In this document: in pieces, positions 8,896 to 18,982 of the stretch | How positions within the stretch are numbered: the first letter of the stretch is position 1 | How the letters are laid out: each line of letters begins with the position of its first letter | NCBI GenBank assembly: GCA_963776935.1 | Contig: CAVZOP010000001.1 | Coordinates: forward strand, 186,001 to 250,000 | Reading direction: 5' to 3' | Source: JALOLG01 sp963776935 | GTDB taxonomy: Bacteria; Actinomycetota; Acidimicrobiia; Acidimicrobiales; Ilumatobacteraceae | Length of the DNA: 64,000 nt | The notes under the pieces: model-generated | Told to the model about the DNA's origin: nothing | The model's input: only the letters and a program-made list of their open reading frames with translations | Database searches by the model: none | Made by a program: the position numbers and the translations under genes

Positions 8896-9901
8896 ATGGC
8901 CGAACACCGAAACACCACTGTCCACACTGCTGAGGTCGTCCGCTACGACGATCCGGTGATCATCACCGAACGAGTCGCCGTCTCGGCGTTCATCGCCGGC
9001 TACACCGACCCCACCCGTCGCAGCTACGCGACCGATCTGCGGATCTTCGCCGGCTGGTGCCACGACCACGGCATCAACCTGTTGAACGTCAAGCGACCGC
9101 ACCTCGAGACGTTCGCCCGGTGGATGGAACAAGAAGGTCGGATGGCGTCGACGATCGGACGCAGGTTGTCGACGTTGTCGTCGTTCTACAAGTACTGCCA
9201 GACCGAAGACATCCTCGACAAGAACCCGGCACTCAACGTGCGGCGCCCGAAGGTCCACGACGAGTCACGCACCCTCGGCCTGGACCGCAACGAACTCGGC
9301 GCCCTGCTCGTCCAGGCCGGGCTCGGCGATCTCCGCGACGGTGCGCTGATCACGCTGCTCGCGTTGAACGGGCTGCGGATCTCCGAAGCGTTGAACGCTG
9401 ACATCGACGACCTGTCGACCGAGCGCGGGCATCGGACGTTGGCGATCGTCCGGAAGGGCGGCAAGCACGTCACCATCCCGCTCGCGCCCCGCACCGGCCG
9501 AGCGTTGGATCTGTACATCGGTGAGCGCACGATGGGTCCGATCTTCCTCGGCGTCGAAGGCGGACGCATGGACCGCTACTGCGCCGACCGGATGGTCAAG
9601 CGGCTCGTGAAGCGTGCCGGGATCGACAAGCGGATCTCGCCGCACAGCCTGCGCCATTCGTTCATCACCGCCGCCCTCGACGCCGGCGTCCCGCTTCCGC
9701 GACGTCCAAGAAGCCGCGTCGCACGCCGACCCGCGAACGACGATGCGCTACGACCGTGCCCGGCGCAGCCTCGACCGGCACGCCACCTACATCGTGTCGA
9801 CCGTCTATCGCCGGAGCGACCACGTCCGGGTTGACGCGTGGGGCCAAAGTCGAGCGCATCGACGTTCGTATCCGTTTGTAATACACTCGTGGTGTGGGTG
9901 A
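8896..9901 (+). pseudogene. Tyrosine recombinase (XerD-like integrase), frameshifted near the end
   Basis: Excellent AAGGAGG ribosome site before ATG 8896. The N-terminal SAM-like core-binding domain (YTDPTRRSYATDLRIFAGWC) is followed by a catalytic domain with Arg in LNGLRISEALNAD, Lys in VRKGGKHVTIPL and HSLRHSFITAALDAGV. One base too many near 9695 moves the rest to another frame: RDVQEAASHADPRTTMRYDR, holding the HADPRTT box and Tyr nucleophile. Known role: site-specific recombination. The last residues overlap the next gene's start. It heads a decayed accessory region. A one-base assembly error would restore it. Confidence 0.75.
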
Positions 9902-10201
9902 GTTGTTCGATCTCGACCGGTTGGACGACACCGACCCGTTCGAGATCGACCGACAAGCCGCCCACCTGTTCAAACACGACGCCCTACGGCATCGACGACA
10001 TCTACGAGATCTGGAACTCCGACCCGCTCGTTCTACCCGGCCAAGCCACCAGCGCACTGGCTGATGGTCGCCGAGATCGCCGGTGAGGTGTTGATGGTGC
10101 CGCTCGCCCCGTCCGACCACGACGACCCGACCAGATGCCGACCGATCGGCTGCTACCTCGCCGCCAAGCACCTCGCTGACCGATACAAGGAGGACCGATG
10201 A
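9894..10201 (+). pseudogene. Putative toxin of a toxin-antitoxin pair, two frame changes
   Basis: From GTG 9894: MGELFDLDRLDDTDPFEIDR, QAAHLFKH. One extra base near 9985 leads to YGIDDIYEIWNSDPL, and another near 10029 to FYPAKPPAHWLMVAEIAGEV, MVPLAPS, CRPIGCYLAAKHLADRYKED, stop. The intact product would be about 102 residues: a compact beta-rich protein with a BrnT-like rhythm but no certain family. Its stop overlaps the ATG of the ribbon-helix-helix gene (ATGA), the usual arrangement of type II modules. TACACT (9882-9887) ends 6 nt before the GTG, suggesting a leaderless mRNA. Function is inferred from context. Confidence 0.5.
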
Positions 10202-10443
10202 CCACCAAGAAAATGACCCGACAAGAAGAACACGACTTCTACGCCGACCCCGACAACCAGACACCCCAAGGACCGGCCCGGCGCCGCACCTCGAAGCTGT
10301 CCGAGCTCGTCCCGGTGCGGTTCCCGCCCGAGACACTCGCCAAGATCCGCGACGCCGCCGACGCCGACGACCGATCAGTGTCGGCATGGATCCGCCGTGC
10401 CGTCGACCACGAACTCGAACACGGCACCACCCGATCCGCCTGA
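10198..10443 (+). CDS. Ribbon-helix-helix antitoxin-like DNA-binding protein
   Basis: 81 residues. The C-terminal half SELVPVRFPPETLAKIRDAA, DDRSVSAWIRRAVDHELE is a typical RHH: a beta strand that inserts into the major groove, then two helices. The N-terminal 40 residues (acidic, EEHDFYADPDNQTPQGPA) would be the unstructured toxin-contacting part. The start overlaps the stop of the upstream small gene, so translation is coupled. Likely represses its own operon with its partner, by family analogy. It is intact although its neighbours are broken. Confidence 0.7.
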   Translation: MTTKKMTRQEEHDFYADPDNQTPQGPARRRTSKLSELVPVRFPPETLAKIRDAADADDRSVSAWIRRAVDHELEHGTTRSA

Positions 10444-10659
10444 GCAACACGACCCAACCGCAAGCAGTGATCGCGTTACGTTCGGACGCTCGCAGACTCA
10501 GGCCGCACAGAATCGCCGGTTATCGAGCGGCCGACCGGACGTTTCTCGCCGTGATTACAAGCGGGCGCCGCGGGGCTCCGGCTGATCGGAAATGCCGTTG
10601 AGGGCGGCGTGCGGCAGCCCACGGAGACGATTGCGCACGTCCGTCCGTGTCGGGAGGAG

Positions 10660-10912
10660 GTGCGAGCTGCTTGACCACGCCGGCGTTGATCCCCGACTCA
10701 TCGCGTCGGGTGCGCAGCGTCGTGTCGGAGACCTCGACGTTCATGATCGCTTCGATGTCGACCACGACGCGCCGGTCACGAGCCGGATCGGGATCCCGGA
10801 GACAGAACGGTCCGGGACTCGCGGGTTGTGACAAGCGAGTGGATGATCATCGACCGGCAGGCAAGATCGGCTCGATCACGGCCCAGGTAGCGTCGGCCAC
10901 TTCCGGGTCCAT
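10660..10912 (-). mobile_element. IS5-family transposase N-terminal fragment
   Basis: From ATG 10912: MDPEVADATWAVIEPILPAG, then (frame changed) VDDHPLACHNPRVPDRSV, RLVTGAS, and after another change DIEAIMNVEVSDTTLRTRRD, INAGVVKQL. This is the N-terminal helical domain of IS5/DDE transposases (WAVIEPLLP...TLRRRRDEWIDAGVFEQL pattern). The DDE catalytic region is absent and similarity ends about 10660. No terminal inverted repeats found. It abuts the LuxR-type fragment, so the element may have landed in that gene before both decayed. Confidence 0.6.
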
Positions 10913-10944
10913 CCGCGTGTCATCATCCAAGTGCGTAGTCGCTG

Positions 10945-11280
10945 CCACCTGATCGAGGCGCCGAGAGTTGGGCGCGCCGGCGTCGGCAAGGACCCGCACG
11001 GCCGCGTGCGCATGCTGCAGCACGTTCCAGACATCGCGCCGTAAACCGGTGTCCTGTGGAACGAGCGTCGGAAGTGCCGGAGCGACAGCGCCGAGAGGGA
11101 TCTGCCGTGCAGTGAGCGATCCCGCGAGCGACAGCACGATCCGTCTCGGTTGCTCCGCCAGCCGCACACCGGCCTCGCTCGCCAACGACTACGTCCGGCG
11201 CCATCCGGACCGATGACGACTGCGCCGCGCCCTCGTGACACCGCGTCAAGGATCCGCTCCAGTTCCCCGCTGACGGCCCA
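10945..11280 (-). pseudogene. N-terminal fragment of a LuxR-type ATPase regulator
   Basis: GELERILDAVSRGRG, then VVIGPDGAGRSR, a Walker-A-like loop (usual GPxGxGKS/T), then after a frame change near 11190 LASEAGVRLAEQ, LSLAGSLTARQIPLGAVAPA. This is the start of the P-loop module of large LuxR/MalT-like regulators. The helix-turn-helix C-terminus and most of the ATPase are missing. Similarity stops where the IS5-type fragment begins. Confidence 0.5.
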
Positions 11281-11433
11281 CCAGAGGCCACCCGAACATG
11301 CGCGGAGTATACGAACCTCGATCTCGTCGGTCGGCGGTGAAGCGTCGACAGCACAGCCGTAGCAAGAGCTCATCCGGTGTCCATTGACGACGACGATGAC
11401 GAACGCACCGCCCGGTCGGATGCACTCGAAACC

Positions 11434-11560
11434 GCTCCGACTTCGCCGTGCCGGTTATCACGCGGGCCTTCCCGGTGCCGGGGTCGCGGCCCAACTTCAC
11501 CTGGCAGACGTAGCTCTTGGAGCCGTCCCGGTTCTCGCGAACGCGGATGGTGCCTTTCAT
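11434..11560 (-). pseudogene. Phage-type integrase N-terminal fragment beside tRNA-Glu
   Basis: From ATG 11560, preceded by a GGGAGG ribosome site: MKGTIRVRENRDGSKSYVCQ, KLGRDPGTGKARVITGTAK. This is the arm-type DNA-binding domain at the start of many actinophage and island integrases. Only about 42 residues remain before similarity is lost. It lies 160 bp from the 3' end of the tRNA-Glu gene, the classic position of an integrase after tRNA-targeted insertion. Confidence 0.55.
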
Positions 11561-11599
11561 CCGGCCCTCCCTTCTGGGAAGGCCAGACGAGGCGCTCCG

Positions 11600-11640
11600 G
11601 CCTCGGGCTCGGGCCCCGGGCCTCGGGCCTCGGGCCTCGG
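11600..11640. repeat. CCTCGGG heptamer tandem repeat
   Basis: About five perfect or near-perfect copies of CCTCGGG in a row, directly followed by two GGTGTAA-type direct repeats (11644-11662). Lies between the integrase fragment and tRNA-Glu. Confidence 0.6.
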
Positions 11641-11719
11641 AGGGGTGTAAATCGGGTGTAATCTGATGACCCGGACTTGGCTCGGCAGTCTCGCAAGCCT
11701 CCGAACTGGTCTTTCTTGG

Positions 11720-11792
11720 CAGCCCGTACGGGATTCGAACCCGTGCCGCCACCTTGAGAGGGTGGTGTCCTAGGCCACTAGACGAACGGGCC
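11720..11792 (-). tRNA. tRNA-Glu (anticodon CTC)
   Basis: A full cloverleaf can be drawn: acceptor GGCCCGT/ACGGGCT, anticodon stem CCACC/GGTGG with loop CTCTCAA (anticodon CTC), and T-arm GGGTTCGAATCCC. The discriminator base is G. The 3' CCA is not encoded. It faces the decayed integrase region, so its 3' end is a likely old attachment site. gltX, which charges it, lies 1 kb away. Confidence 0.92.
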
Positions 11793-11871
11793 GAGTTGCG
11801 GTCCGTGACGATAGCAGTGCGCCGCGTCAACCGCACCGGCCGGCCTGCCCGGACGCGCGGGCTCCAAATGT

Positions 11872-11932
11872 GAACTGTTCGAGCTGGCTCGACAGGGGCT
11901 GCGCACCAGGGCGAACTGTTCGAATTGGGTCG
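11872..11932. repeat. Pair of 20-bp direct repeats between two tRNA genes
   Basis: GAACTGTTCGAGCTGGCTCG at 11872-11891 and GAACTGTTCGAATTGGGTCG at 11913-11932 match at 17 of 20 bases, spaced 41 bp apart. They lie between tRNA-Gln and tRNA-Glu, upstream of the latter. Role unknown. Confidence 0.5.
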
Positions 11933-11973
11933 CCGATGACGGCCGGGGCGGGCGGACCGGACGGATGGTCGAG

Positions 11974-12045
11974 CTGGGGAGCAAGGAATCGAACCCTGAA
12001 TAACAGATCCAGAATCTGCTGTGTTGCCAGTTACACCACTCCCCA
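11974..12045 (-). tRNA. tRNA-Gln (anticodon CTG)
   Basis: Cloverleaf with acceptor TGGGGAG/CTCCCCA, anticodon stem GCAGA/TCTGT enclosing TTCTGGA (anticodon CTG) and T-arm AGGGTTCGATTCCT. The discriminator is G. Same strand as tRNA-Glu, 181 bp upstream of it. CCA is not encoded. Confidence 0.92.
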
Positions 12046-12104
12046 TGGAGCGTGCGGCCCAACTCTGTCAGCTGGCCGCGATGCGGTCACGGAGTGTATC
12101 CGGG

Positions 12105-12825
12105 TCAGCCGGTCAGGCCACGCAGGCGATCGAACCCCATGATCCGGCCGAACGAGATCCCGGCGGCCTCCTTCAGGTGCCTGGCGAACGACGACGCACC
12201 CGTCACGACACTCGTCTCCGTCGGCGACACGTAGGCCTCGAGGCCGAGCTCTTCGGCGGTCAACCGGCTCCGCAGTGCGTGGAACGGGTCGGTGACCAGC
12301 AGGACGCTCCGCAGGCCACGCTCGTGAAGCATCTCGGCGACCGTTTCGAGCGACTCGTACGTCGACTGGCCCTCGTTCTCGAACAGCAACGCCGACTCGG
12401 GCACACCGCGCTCGACGAGGTACCGGGCCGAGGCCTCCGCTTCGGTGAACCGGTCGGCCGGCTGCTTCCCGCCCGTGACGAAGACGATCGGCGCCAGCCC
12501 GCGTGGCCACAGGGCGACCACCTGGTCGAGCCTCGCCGCCAGCTGGGGTGACGGTCGTCCGTCGTACTGGGCAGCACCGAGAACCACGATCGCGTCGACC
12601 GGACGGGCTTGGTCGCGACGTCCCGTCGACCACACCTGATACAGCGTGATCATGTAGTACCCCAGCGCGATCGTGGCGAGCACGACGACGACGCGGACCG
12701 CGATACCGAGCGGTGTCCGCGGCCTGCGTCGATCGGCGACCCCGACCTCGCGTCGTGTGGGCTCCGAGGACGTCCGCTGCGTACGTCACCGGAACCTCGC
12801 CCGTCGGGACGTCCGCGTCGGTCAT
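12105..12825 (-). pseudogene. YdcF/SanA-like (DUF218) membrane-anchored protein, one frame change
   Basis: ATG 12825 overlaps the gltX stop (ATGA) and reads MTDADVPTGEVPVTYA. After a frame change near 12760 it continues SEPTRREVGVADRRR, a membrane helix (VVVVLATIALGYYMI) and the DUF218 domain DAIVVLGAAQYDGRPSPQLA, IVFVTGG, STYESLETVAEML, LVTDPFHALRS. The domain faces outward and is linked in other bacteria to envelope or vancomycin tolerance. Starting instead at GTG 12683 would cut off half the membrane helix. This supports the longer, translationally coupled gene with an indel. Confidence 0.65.
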
Positions 12826-14210
12826 TGGTCCACCAGACGCTCGAGCGCCGCTCGCATTCGCCGCAGCGTCTCGTCGCGTCCCAACACTTCGAGCGACTCC
12901 ATCAGGGGCGGGCCGACGGTGCGTCCGGTCACTGCCACGCGCACCGGCGCCTGCGCCTTGCCGAGCTTCTGCCCGTAGCGCTCGCCGATCGCTTCCAGCG
13001 CGCTCTTCAACTCGGCCGCCACGAACTCGACCGAACCGAATGCCGCGATCGCGTCACGCAGGAGCGCAGCCGCGTACTCCGTCCCCATCGTCTTGCTCCA
13101 CGAAACCTCGTCGACCTCGGGTTCCGGAAGGAACAGGAAGTCGACCATCGGCGCCACGTCGGCCATCGTGACGACGCGGGTCTGCACGTGCTCGGCCATC
13201 TGGGCGAACACCGCCCGGTCCCACTCCGCCGGCAACCACGCGTCGCATTGCTCGATGAACTCGTCGAGCGGGAGCATCCGGATGTACTCGCCGTTGAACG
13301 CCGAGAGCTTCTTGAGGTCGAAGAACGCAGGTGCGTGGTTGACGTCCTCGAGGCGGAACTCGGCTTCGATGCGCGACCACGGCATGATCTCGGTGTCGCC
13401 CGACGGCGCCCAACCGAGCGTCATCAGGTAGTTGACCATCGCGTCGGCGAGGTACCCCTCGGCGCGGTACTGCTCGAGGGCGACCTTGTCGCGGCGCTTC
13501 GAGAGCTTCTTGCGCTGCTCGTTGACGAGCACCGGCACGTGCGCCCACGTCGGCGGCTCGTGCCCGAGCGCCCACCACAGCATCTGCTGCTTGGGCGTGT
13601 TCGGAAGGTGCTCCTCGGCGCGCACCACATGCGTGATCGCCATCGCCACGTCGTCGACGACGTTGGCGAGCAGGAACATCGGTGTGCCGTTCCCGCGCAC
13701 GAGCACGAAGTCCTCGATGTTGGCGTTGTCGAACTCGACCTCACCGCGCACGAGGTCGCTGACGAGGGTCGCCCCGTCGGGCACACGGAAGCGCAGGACG
13801 CGGCCCGGCCCGGGTTCGAGGCCACGGTCGCGTGAGAAGCCGTCGTAGCCGGGTTTGCCACTCGCCTTGGCCCGTTCCTGGACCTCGTCGGGCGTCAGGT
13901 CGCAGTAGTACGCCAACCCCGCTTCGTAGAGCCGGGTCGCGGCGTCGATGTGGGCGGCGGCGTAGGAGCTCTGGAAGTACGGCCCCTCGAACGACGGGTC
14001 GTCGGCCGAGATCCCGATCCACGCCAGCGACTCGATGATGCCGTCGGTCCACTCCGGCCGGTTGCGCGCCTCGTCGGTGTCCTCGATGCGCAGCACGAAC
14101 GTGCCACCGAGCCGGCGTGCCGTCGCCCAGTTGTAGAGCGCCGTCCGTGCCCCACCGACATGGAAGAAGCCCGTGGGCGACGGGGCGAATCGCAGTCGTG
14201 GGGCGGTCAT
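12822..14210 (-). CDS. gltX: Glutamyl-tRNA synthetase
   Basis: 462 residues, intact. Class I synthetase signatures: PSPTGFFHVGGARTALYNW (HIGH-type, residues 11-20) and KKLSKRRDK (KMSKS-type). The GluRS connective region LRIEDTDEARNRPEWTDGI follows the Rossmann start. It charges tRNA-Glu with glutamate in the cytosol. Upstream bases include TAGCGT 10 nt before the ATG, suggesting a near-leaderless mRNA. The stop overlaps the ATG of the downstream YdcF gene. tRNA-Glu and tRNA-Gln lie just beyond. Whether it also charges tRNA-Gln cannot be read from the sequence. Confidence 0.95.
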   Translation of the reverse strand: MTAPRLRFAPSPTGFFHVGGARTALYNWATARRLGGTFVLRIEDTDEARNRPEWTDGIIESLAWIGISADDPSFEGPYFQSSYAAAHIDAATRLYEAGLAYYCDLTPDEVQERAKASGKPGYDGFSRDRGLEPGPGRVLRFRVPDGATLVSDLVRGEVEFDNANIEDFVLVRGNGTPMFLLANVVDDVAMAITHVVRAEEHLPNTPKQQMLWWALGHEPPTWAHVPVLVNEQRKKLSKRRDKVALEQYRAEGYLADAMVNYLMTLGWAPSGDTEIMPWSRIEAEFRLEDVNHAPAFFDLKKLSAFNGEYIRMLPLDEFIEQCDAWLPAEWDRAVFAQMAEHVQTRVVTMADVAPMVDFLFLPEPEVDEVSWSKTMGTEYAAALLRDAIAAFGSVEFVAAELKSALEAIGERYGQKLGKAQAPVRVAVTGRTVGPPLMESLEVLGRDETLRRMRAALERLVDQ

Positions 14211-14223
14211 GACGCCCCCGACG

Positions 14224-17200
14224 CTACCGCTCGTGCACCGACGTGAGCCCGAGGTTGCGCAGTTGACGCAGCGCCACGGAGAGGTTCGTGAGATCGAACA
14301 CCTCGGCGCGGCGGATCTCGGCGAACATCTCCAGCGCCCGTGCGATGGGGCGCTCGTTGGCAGCGAACCACGACTCGGTCGAGCCCCCGGAGCGCCGCAT
14401 CACGGTGCCCGCCAACTCGGCGAGCACGGTCATCAGGTCGTCGCGCAACGCCGAGCGGGCCTGTGTCTGCCAGCGGTCAGCGCGCGGCAGGGCGCCGATC
14501 GCATCCCACAGCCACATCAGATCGAGCCGGTCGAACACCTTCCAGTAGGCGGTCGCCACGGCGGCGACCGGTACCCCCTCACGGTTGGCGATCTCGATCA
14601 GGTCGAATCCGGTGTGCAGCAACTTCCAGGTCGCCGACCGCTGGGCGAGCGACTCCGGCACCCCGGCGGCGAGCCGCGCCGCCTCGGTCGAGTACACCGA
14701 GTCGGCCATGCGTCCCGACAGGAGGCCGTCGAAGCCGACGAGGAGCGACTGGATGCCGGGCCGGAAGTCGGCGATCGCGTCGGCGATCTCGATCGGTGGA
14801 TGACGGTGACGCAGCAGCCACAGCGAGCACCGCTCGGCGGTGCGGCGGCAGTCGAGGAACAAGTCGAGCTGGGTGTCGAGGGTGATGGTCCTACTGAGCG
14901 CCTCGATCTGGCGCCACTGTTCGGCGAACCCGAAGATCTCGCGCGATCGCGATCCACGCCCTGGCGACGTCGCTCGTCGACGCGCCCGTGTCCTCGGTCA
15001 TGCGGTGGTCGTACGAGATGCCCGACAAGTTGACCATCTGGTTCACGAGCTGGGTGATGACGATCCCCCGCCGGAGCCGGTGGTTCCGGATCGCGTCGGG
15101 GAAGCGCTCGCGCAGCGGTCCCGGGAAGTAGTTCGCCAGGTCGGCCCCGAGTGCCGGATCGTCGGGCAGGTCGGTGAGCAGGATGTCGGCGACGTCGGCG
15201 TTCTTCGTGTACGCCATCACCACCGCCAGCTCCGGGGTGAGCAGCCCGCGACCGGACGACTGGCGCTCGGCGATCTGACGGTCGGTCGGCAGGAACTCGA
15301 GCGCACGGTCGAGCCAGTGTTCGGCCTCGAGCTGGTCGAGATATCTCGCGTGCACGTTCGCCATCGGAAGCGCTTGGCGACGGGCGATCATCAGGCCGAG
15401 CGTCTGGGCGCGGTTGTTCTCGAGCACCAATTCGGCGACCTCGTCGGTCATCTCGAAGAGGAGCTCGTTGCGCTCGGCGGCGGGCAACCCGCCGGCGGCC
15501 ACCACGTCCCCGAGGAGGATCTTGATGTTGACCTCGTGGTCGCTGCAATCGACGCCGGCCGAGTTGTCGATGGCGTCGGTGTAGATCAGGCCGTCGGCGA
15601 GCGCGTACTCGACACGGCCGAGCTGGGTGAACCCGAGGTTGCCGCCCTCGGCGACCATCCGGCAGCGCAGCTCCGATCCGTCTACCCGGAGGGCGTCGTT
15701 GGCGCGGTCACCGACGTCGGCGTGGGTCTCGCTGCTCGCCTTCACGTAGGTCCCGACGCCGCCGTTCCAGAGCAAGTCGACGGGCGCCATCAAGATCGTC
15801 CGGATCAGCTCGATCGGGGTGAGGTGCTCGGCCGTCGTGCCGAGCACGTCTCGCGCCGCGGCACTCGAGCGCGATCGACTTGACGGAGCGTGGGAAGACG
15901 CCTCCACCGGGCGAGATCAGCCGTGCGTCGTAGTCGGCCCATGACGAGCGCGGCAGCCCGAACAGGCGCTTGCGCTCGGCGAACGACGCCTGCGGGTCAG
16001 GCTCGGGGTCGATGAAGATGTGCCGGTGGTCGAAGGCGGCGATCAGTCGGAGATGCCGCGAGCGCAACATGCCGTTGCCGAACACGTCGCCCGACATGTC
16101 GCCGATGCCGACCGCGGTGAGCGGATCCGAGTCGGCGTCCTTGCCGAGCACGCGTGCGTGTCGGCGCACGCTCTCCCATGCGCCGCGGGCCGTGATCCCC
16201 ATCGCCTTGTGGTCGTAGCCGGCGCTTCCCCCGGATGCGAACGCATCCCCGAGCCAGAAGCCGTACTCGACGGCGATCGCGTTGGCGGTGTCGCTGAACG
16301 TGGCCGTGCCCTTGTCGGCGGCGACGACGAGGTATGGGTCGTCGCCGTCGTAGACCACGGTGTCGGGAGGATGTTCGAGGGACCCGCCGACCACGTTGTC
16401 GGTGAGGTCGAGCATCGCCCGCACGAACTCGCGGTAGCACTCCTCGCCGTGGAGTCGCTGGCCGGCCGCGTCGGTGGGCGCGCTCTTGACGACGAATCCG
16501 CCCTTGGCCCCGACGGGCACGATGACGGCGTTCTTCACCATCTGCGCCTTCACGAGACCGAGCACCTCGGTGCGGAAGTCCTCGCGGCGGTCGCTCCAAC
16601 GGATCCCGCCACGCGCGATCGGTCCGGCGCGCAGGTGGACGCCCTCGACCCGCGGTGAGCACACGAAGATCTCGAACATCGGGCGCGGTCGCGGCAGGTC
16701 GGGGATCGCCGCCGGGTCGAGCTTGAACGAGAGCGTCGGCTTGCCGCGGTAGCAGTTGGTGCGCACCGTGGCGTCGATCAGCATCATGAACGCCCGGCAG
16801 ATCCGATCGTCGTCGAGCATCTGGATCGCATCGAGGTCGATCGCCAGGCGGCCGCGGGCCGCGATTCGTGCCGCCTCGCGGTCGTCGAGGCCCGGCTCGA
16901 ACTTCGACTCGAACAGCTCGACGAGGCTCGACGCCACGTGCGGCAGTCGCGAGAGGGTGTCTTCGATGTAACCCTGGCTGAACGCGAACCCGATCTGCCG
17001 GAGGTACTTCGCGTAGGCCCGCAACACACTGGCCTGGCGGGCGGTGAGACCGGCCAACGACACGAGGCGGTTGAAGCCGTCGGCTTCGACGTCGCCGGCC
17101 ATCAGCGCCTCGAACGTCGACTGGATCTCGGTTTGCCTGACTCCGACGTCGGTGCCGGGTGGGACTCGTACGCCGATGTCGTACAGGTGCACCTGCTCTT

Positions 17201-18911
17201 CGCCGATCGCGAACGTCGACGGTCGCTCGTCGAGGGCGACGAGCCCGAGGTGGCCGAGCAGCGGGAGCAGGTCCGACAGGGCAGCCGGCTCCCCGCGGCG
17301 GTACACGCGGAACCGCCACTCGTCGGGCGGCGCGCCCTCGTCGTGGTTCATCGCGGTCGTCAGCCCGTCGCCCGACGCGAGCAGGCGATCGATGCGTTCG
17401 AGGTCGGCGACCGCCTGCCCTGGTGTGACGTTGGCACGGAAGTCGGCAGGTGCGTGCAGTCCGACGCGCTCGTAGAGCCGCGACCGGCGACGGCGCCGAG
17501 CTCGTGGGTGAGCACGGTACGCAGCCGGTCGTCCCACGAGATCGTCAGTTCGTCGACGACGTCGGCGAGGCGATCGAGGTCTGGAGGCTGACCATCTGGA
17601 CGGCGCACACTCAGCGTGATCCGCGCCAACGTGCTGGCGCCGACGAGCGATTCGAGGTCGCGGTACGAGCTGCCATAGGTCGAGGCCACGGCCTCGGCGA
17701 CGAGCTCGGGAAGCCGGGCGGTGAACCGGGTGCGTGGGAGGTACACGAGCACGGTCGACCAGGCGCCGACGGGCTCGGCGACGTCGAAGATCCGCACGAG
17801 CTGGCGCTCCTGGAGCCCGACGATGTCGATGACGAGGTGCGCCAACCGATCGGCGTCGAGCTCGAACACGAGATCGCGGGGAAGCGTTTCGAGGGTGTTG
17901 CGGATCGACCGTCCGGTGTGTGTCTCGGCGCCGGCATCGACGAGGCCCAGCACGGCGCGCGCCCGATCGCCGACGGTCGGGATCGACAGGACGCTCTGCC
18001 GGTAGGCGCCCGACAGCGAGCAGACCGACGAATCGGTGCTCCACGTCGCCGTCGCGCACGCTCACACACGTTCGGCGCGTCGGCCGGTGGATGGTCGCCA
18101 CCGCCTCGCTGCGCGAGATGACGACCGAACCGTGTGGTCCGTCGGCGTCGACGGGCGGTGGGTCGATCTCGTGCTCGGCGCGGAGCTGACCGAGTTGCGT
18201 ACCGTCGCGGACGACGAGACCGTGATCGGCGCGGTCGTACACGGCGGCACCGAGGAACACGAAGTGCTCGTACGCCAACCACTTCAGGATCGGGTCGTGG
18301 TCGGAAAGTGCCGCCATCCGATCGCGCATCTCGGCGAAGTCGTCGACCACGAGATGGACGTCGGCGACCGCCGCGAGGGCATCTGCTTCGAGCCGGGTGG
18401 CGGCGGCCGCGCCGCAGTAGTCGATCTCGACCTGCGTCCACGCCTCGGTCGGTCCCTCGCCACGACCGACGTGGGTCACCACGCCGTCGGCGTCGCGGGC
18501 GACGTCGAGCATCGGGTGCACCATCAGATGGATGTCGAGGCGGTGCCGTTCGACGACCATGCGCGTGGTGTCGACGAGGAACGGCGCGTCGTCGGTGACG
18601 ACGAACAGGAGGGAACGCGGGGGTCGCGACTCGTCCAGACCGGTGTCCGGGGAGACCACCCGCGCGAGCGTCTCGCCCGGCTGCCGCTGCCGTCCGATGC
18701 CGAAGTGGGCAACTGCGACCGAGTACAGCGCGTCGAGTCGCCGGTCGTCGAGATCGGCCTCGGGCAGCTCGCGGTAGTACCGCTCGAGGAACTCGGGGAG
18801 CACGGATTCCTCGGGCTGCCGGGTGTGCGCCAGCTCGGCGAGACGTCCGAGCGCTGCGGCCACCTCCGGGTGGACGAGCCCGGGTTCGGCGTGTTCCGGA
18901 TCGTGTTGCAT
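14224..18911 (-). pseudogene. Large NAD-specific glutamate dehydrogenase, four frame changes
   Basis: About 1560 codons from ATG 18911 (MQHDPEHAEPG), the size of the large NAD-GDH class. The N-terminal ACT-like regulatory part (LLFVVTDDAPFLVDTTRMVV) leads to the catalytic region with IARGGIRWSDRREDFRTEVL and PVGAKGGFVVKSAP, then the Rossmann part and an all-helical C-terminus. Known reaction: L-glutamate to 2-oxoglutarate and ammonium with NAD+. The frame changes near 18,020, 17,480, 15,865 and 14,945, yet homologous segments continue exactly across each break, so indel errors are more likely than decay. Divergent from the sigma factor gene. Confidence 0.85.
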
Positions 18912-18969
18912 CGATGCCCCTCGGCCAACCGGACTGTACTCGGCGCTCGTGTGATCGGTCGGAACGACC

Positions 18970-18975
18970 GATAAT
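18970..18975 (+). promoter_or_regulatory. -10 box of sigma factor gene
   Basis: GATAAT ends 7 nt before ATG 18983, implying a very short or absent leader. Lies in the divergent interval with the GDH gene. Confidence 0.5.
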
Positions 18976-18982
18976 GAGCGTG

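Noticed and set aside
12683..12825. Independent small gene between gltX and the YdcF domain
   Set aside because: The segment reads as the coupled N-terminus and membrane helix of the YdcF protein once one base shift is allowed.
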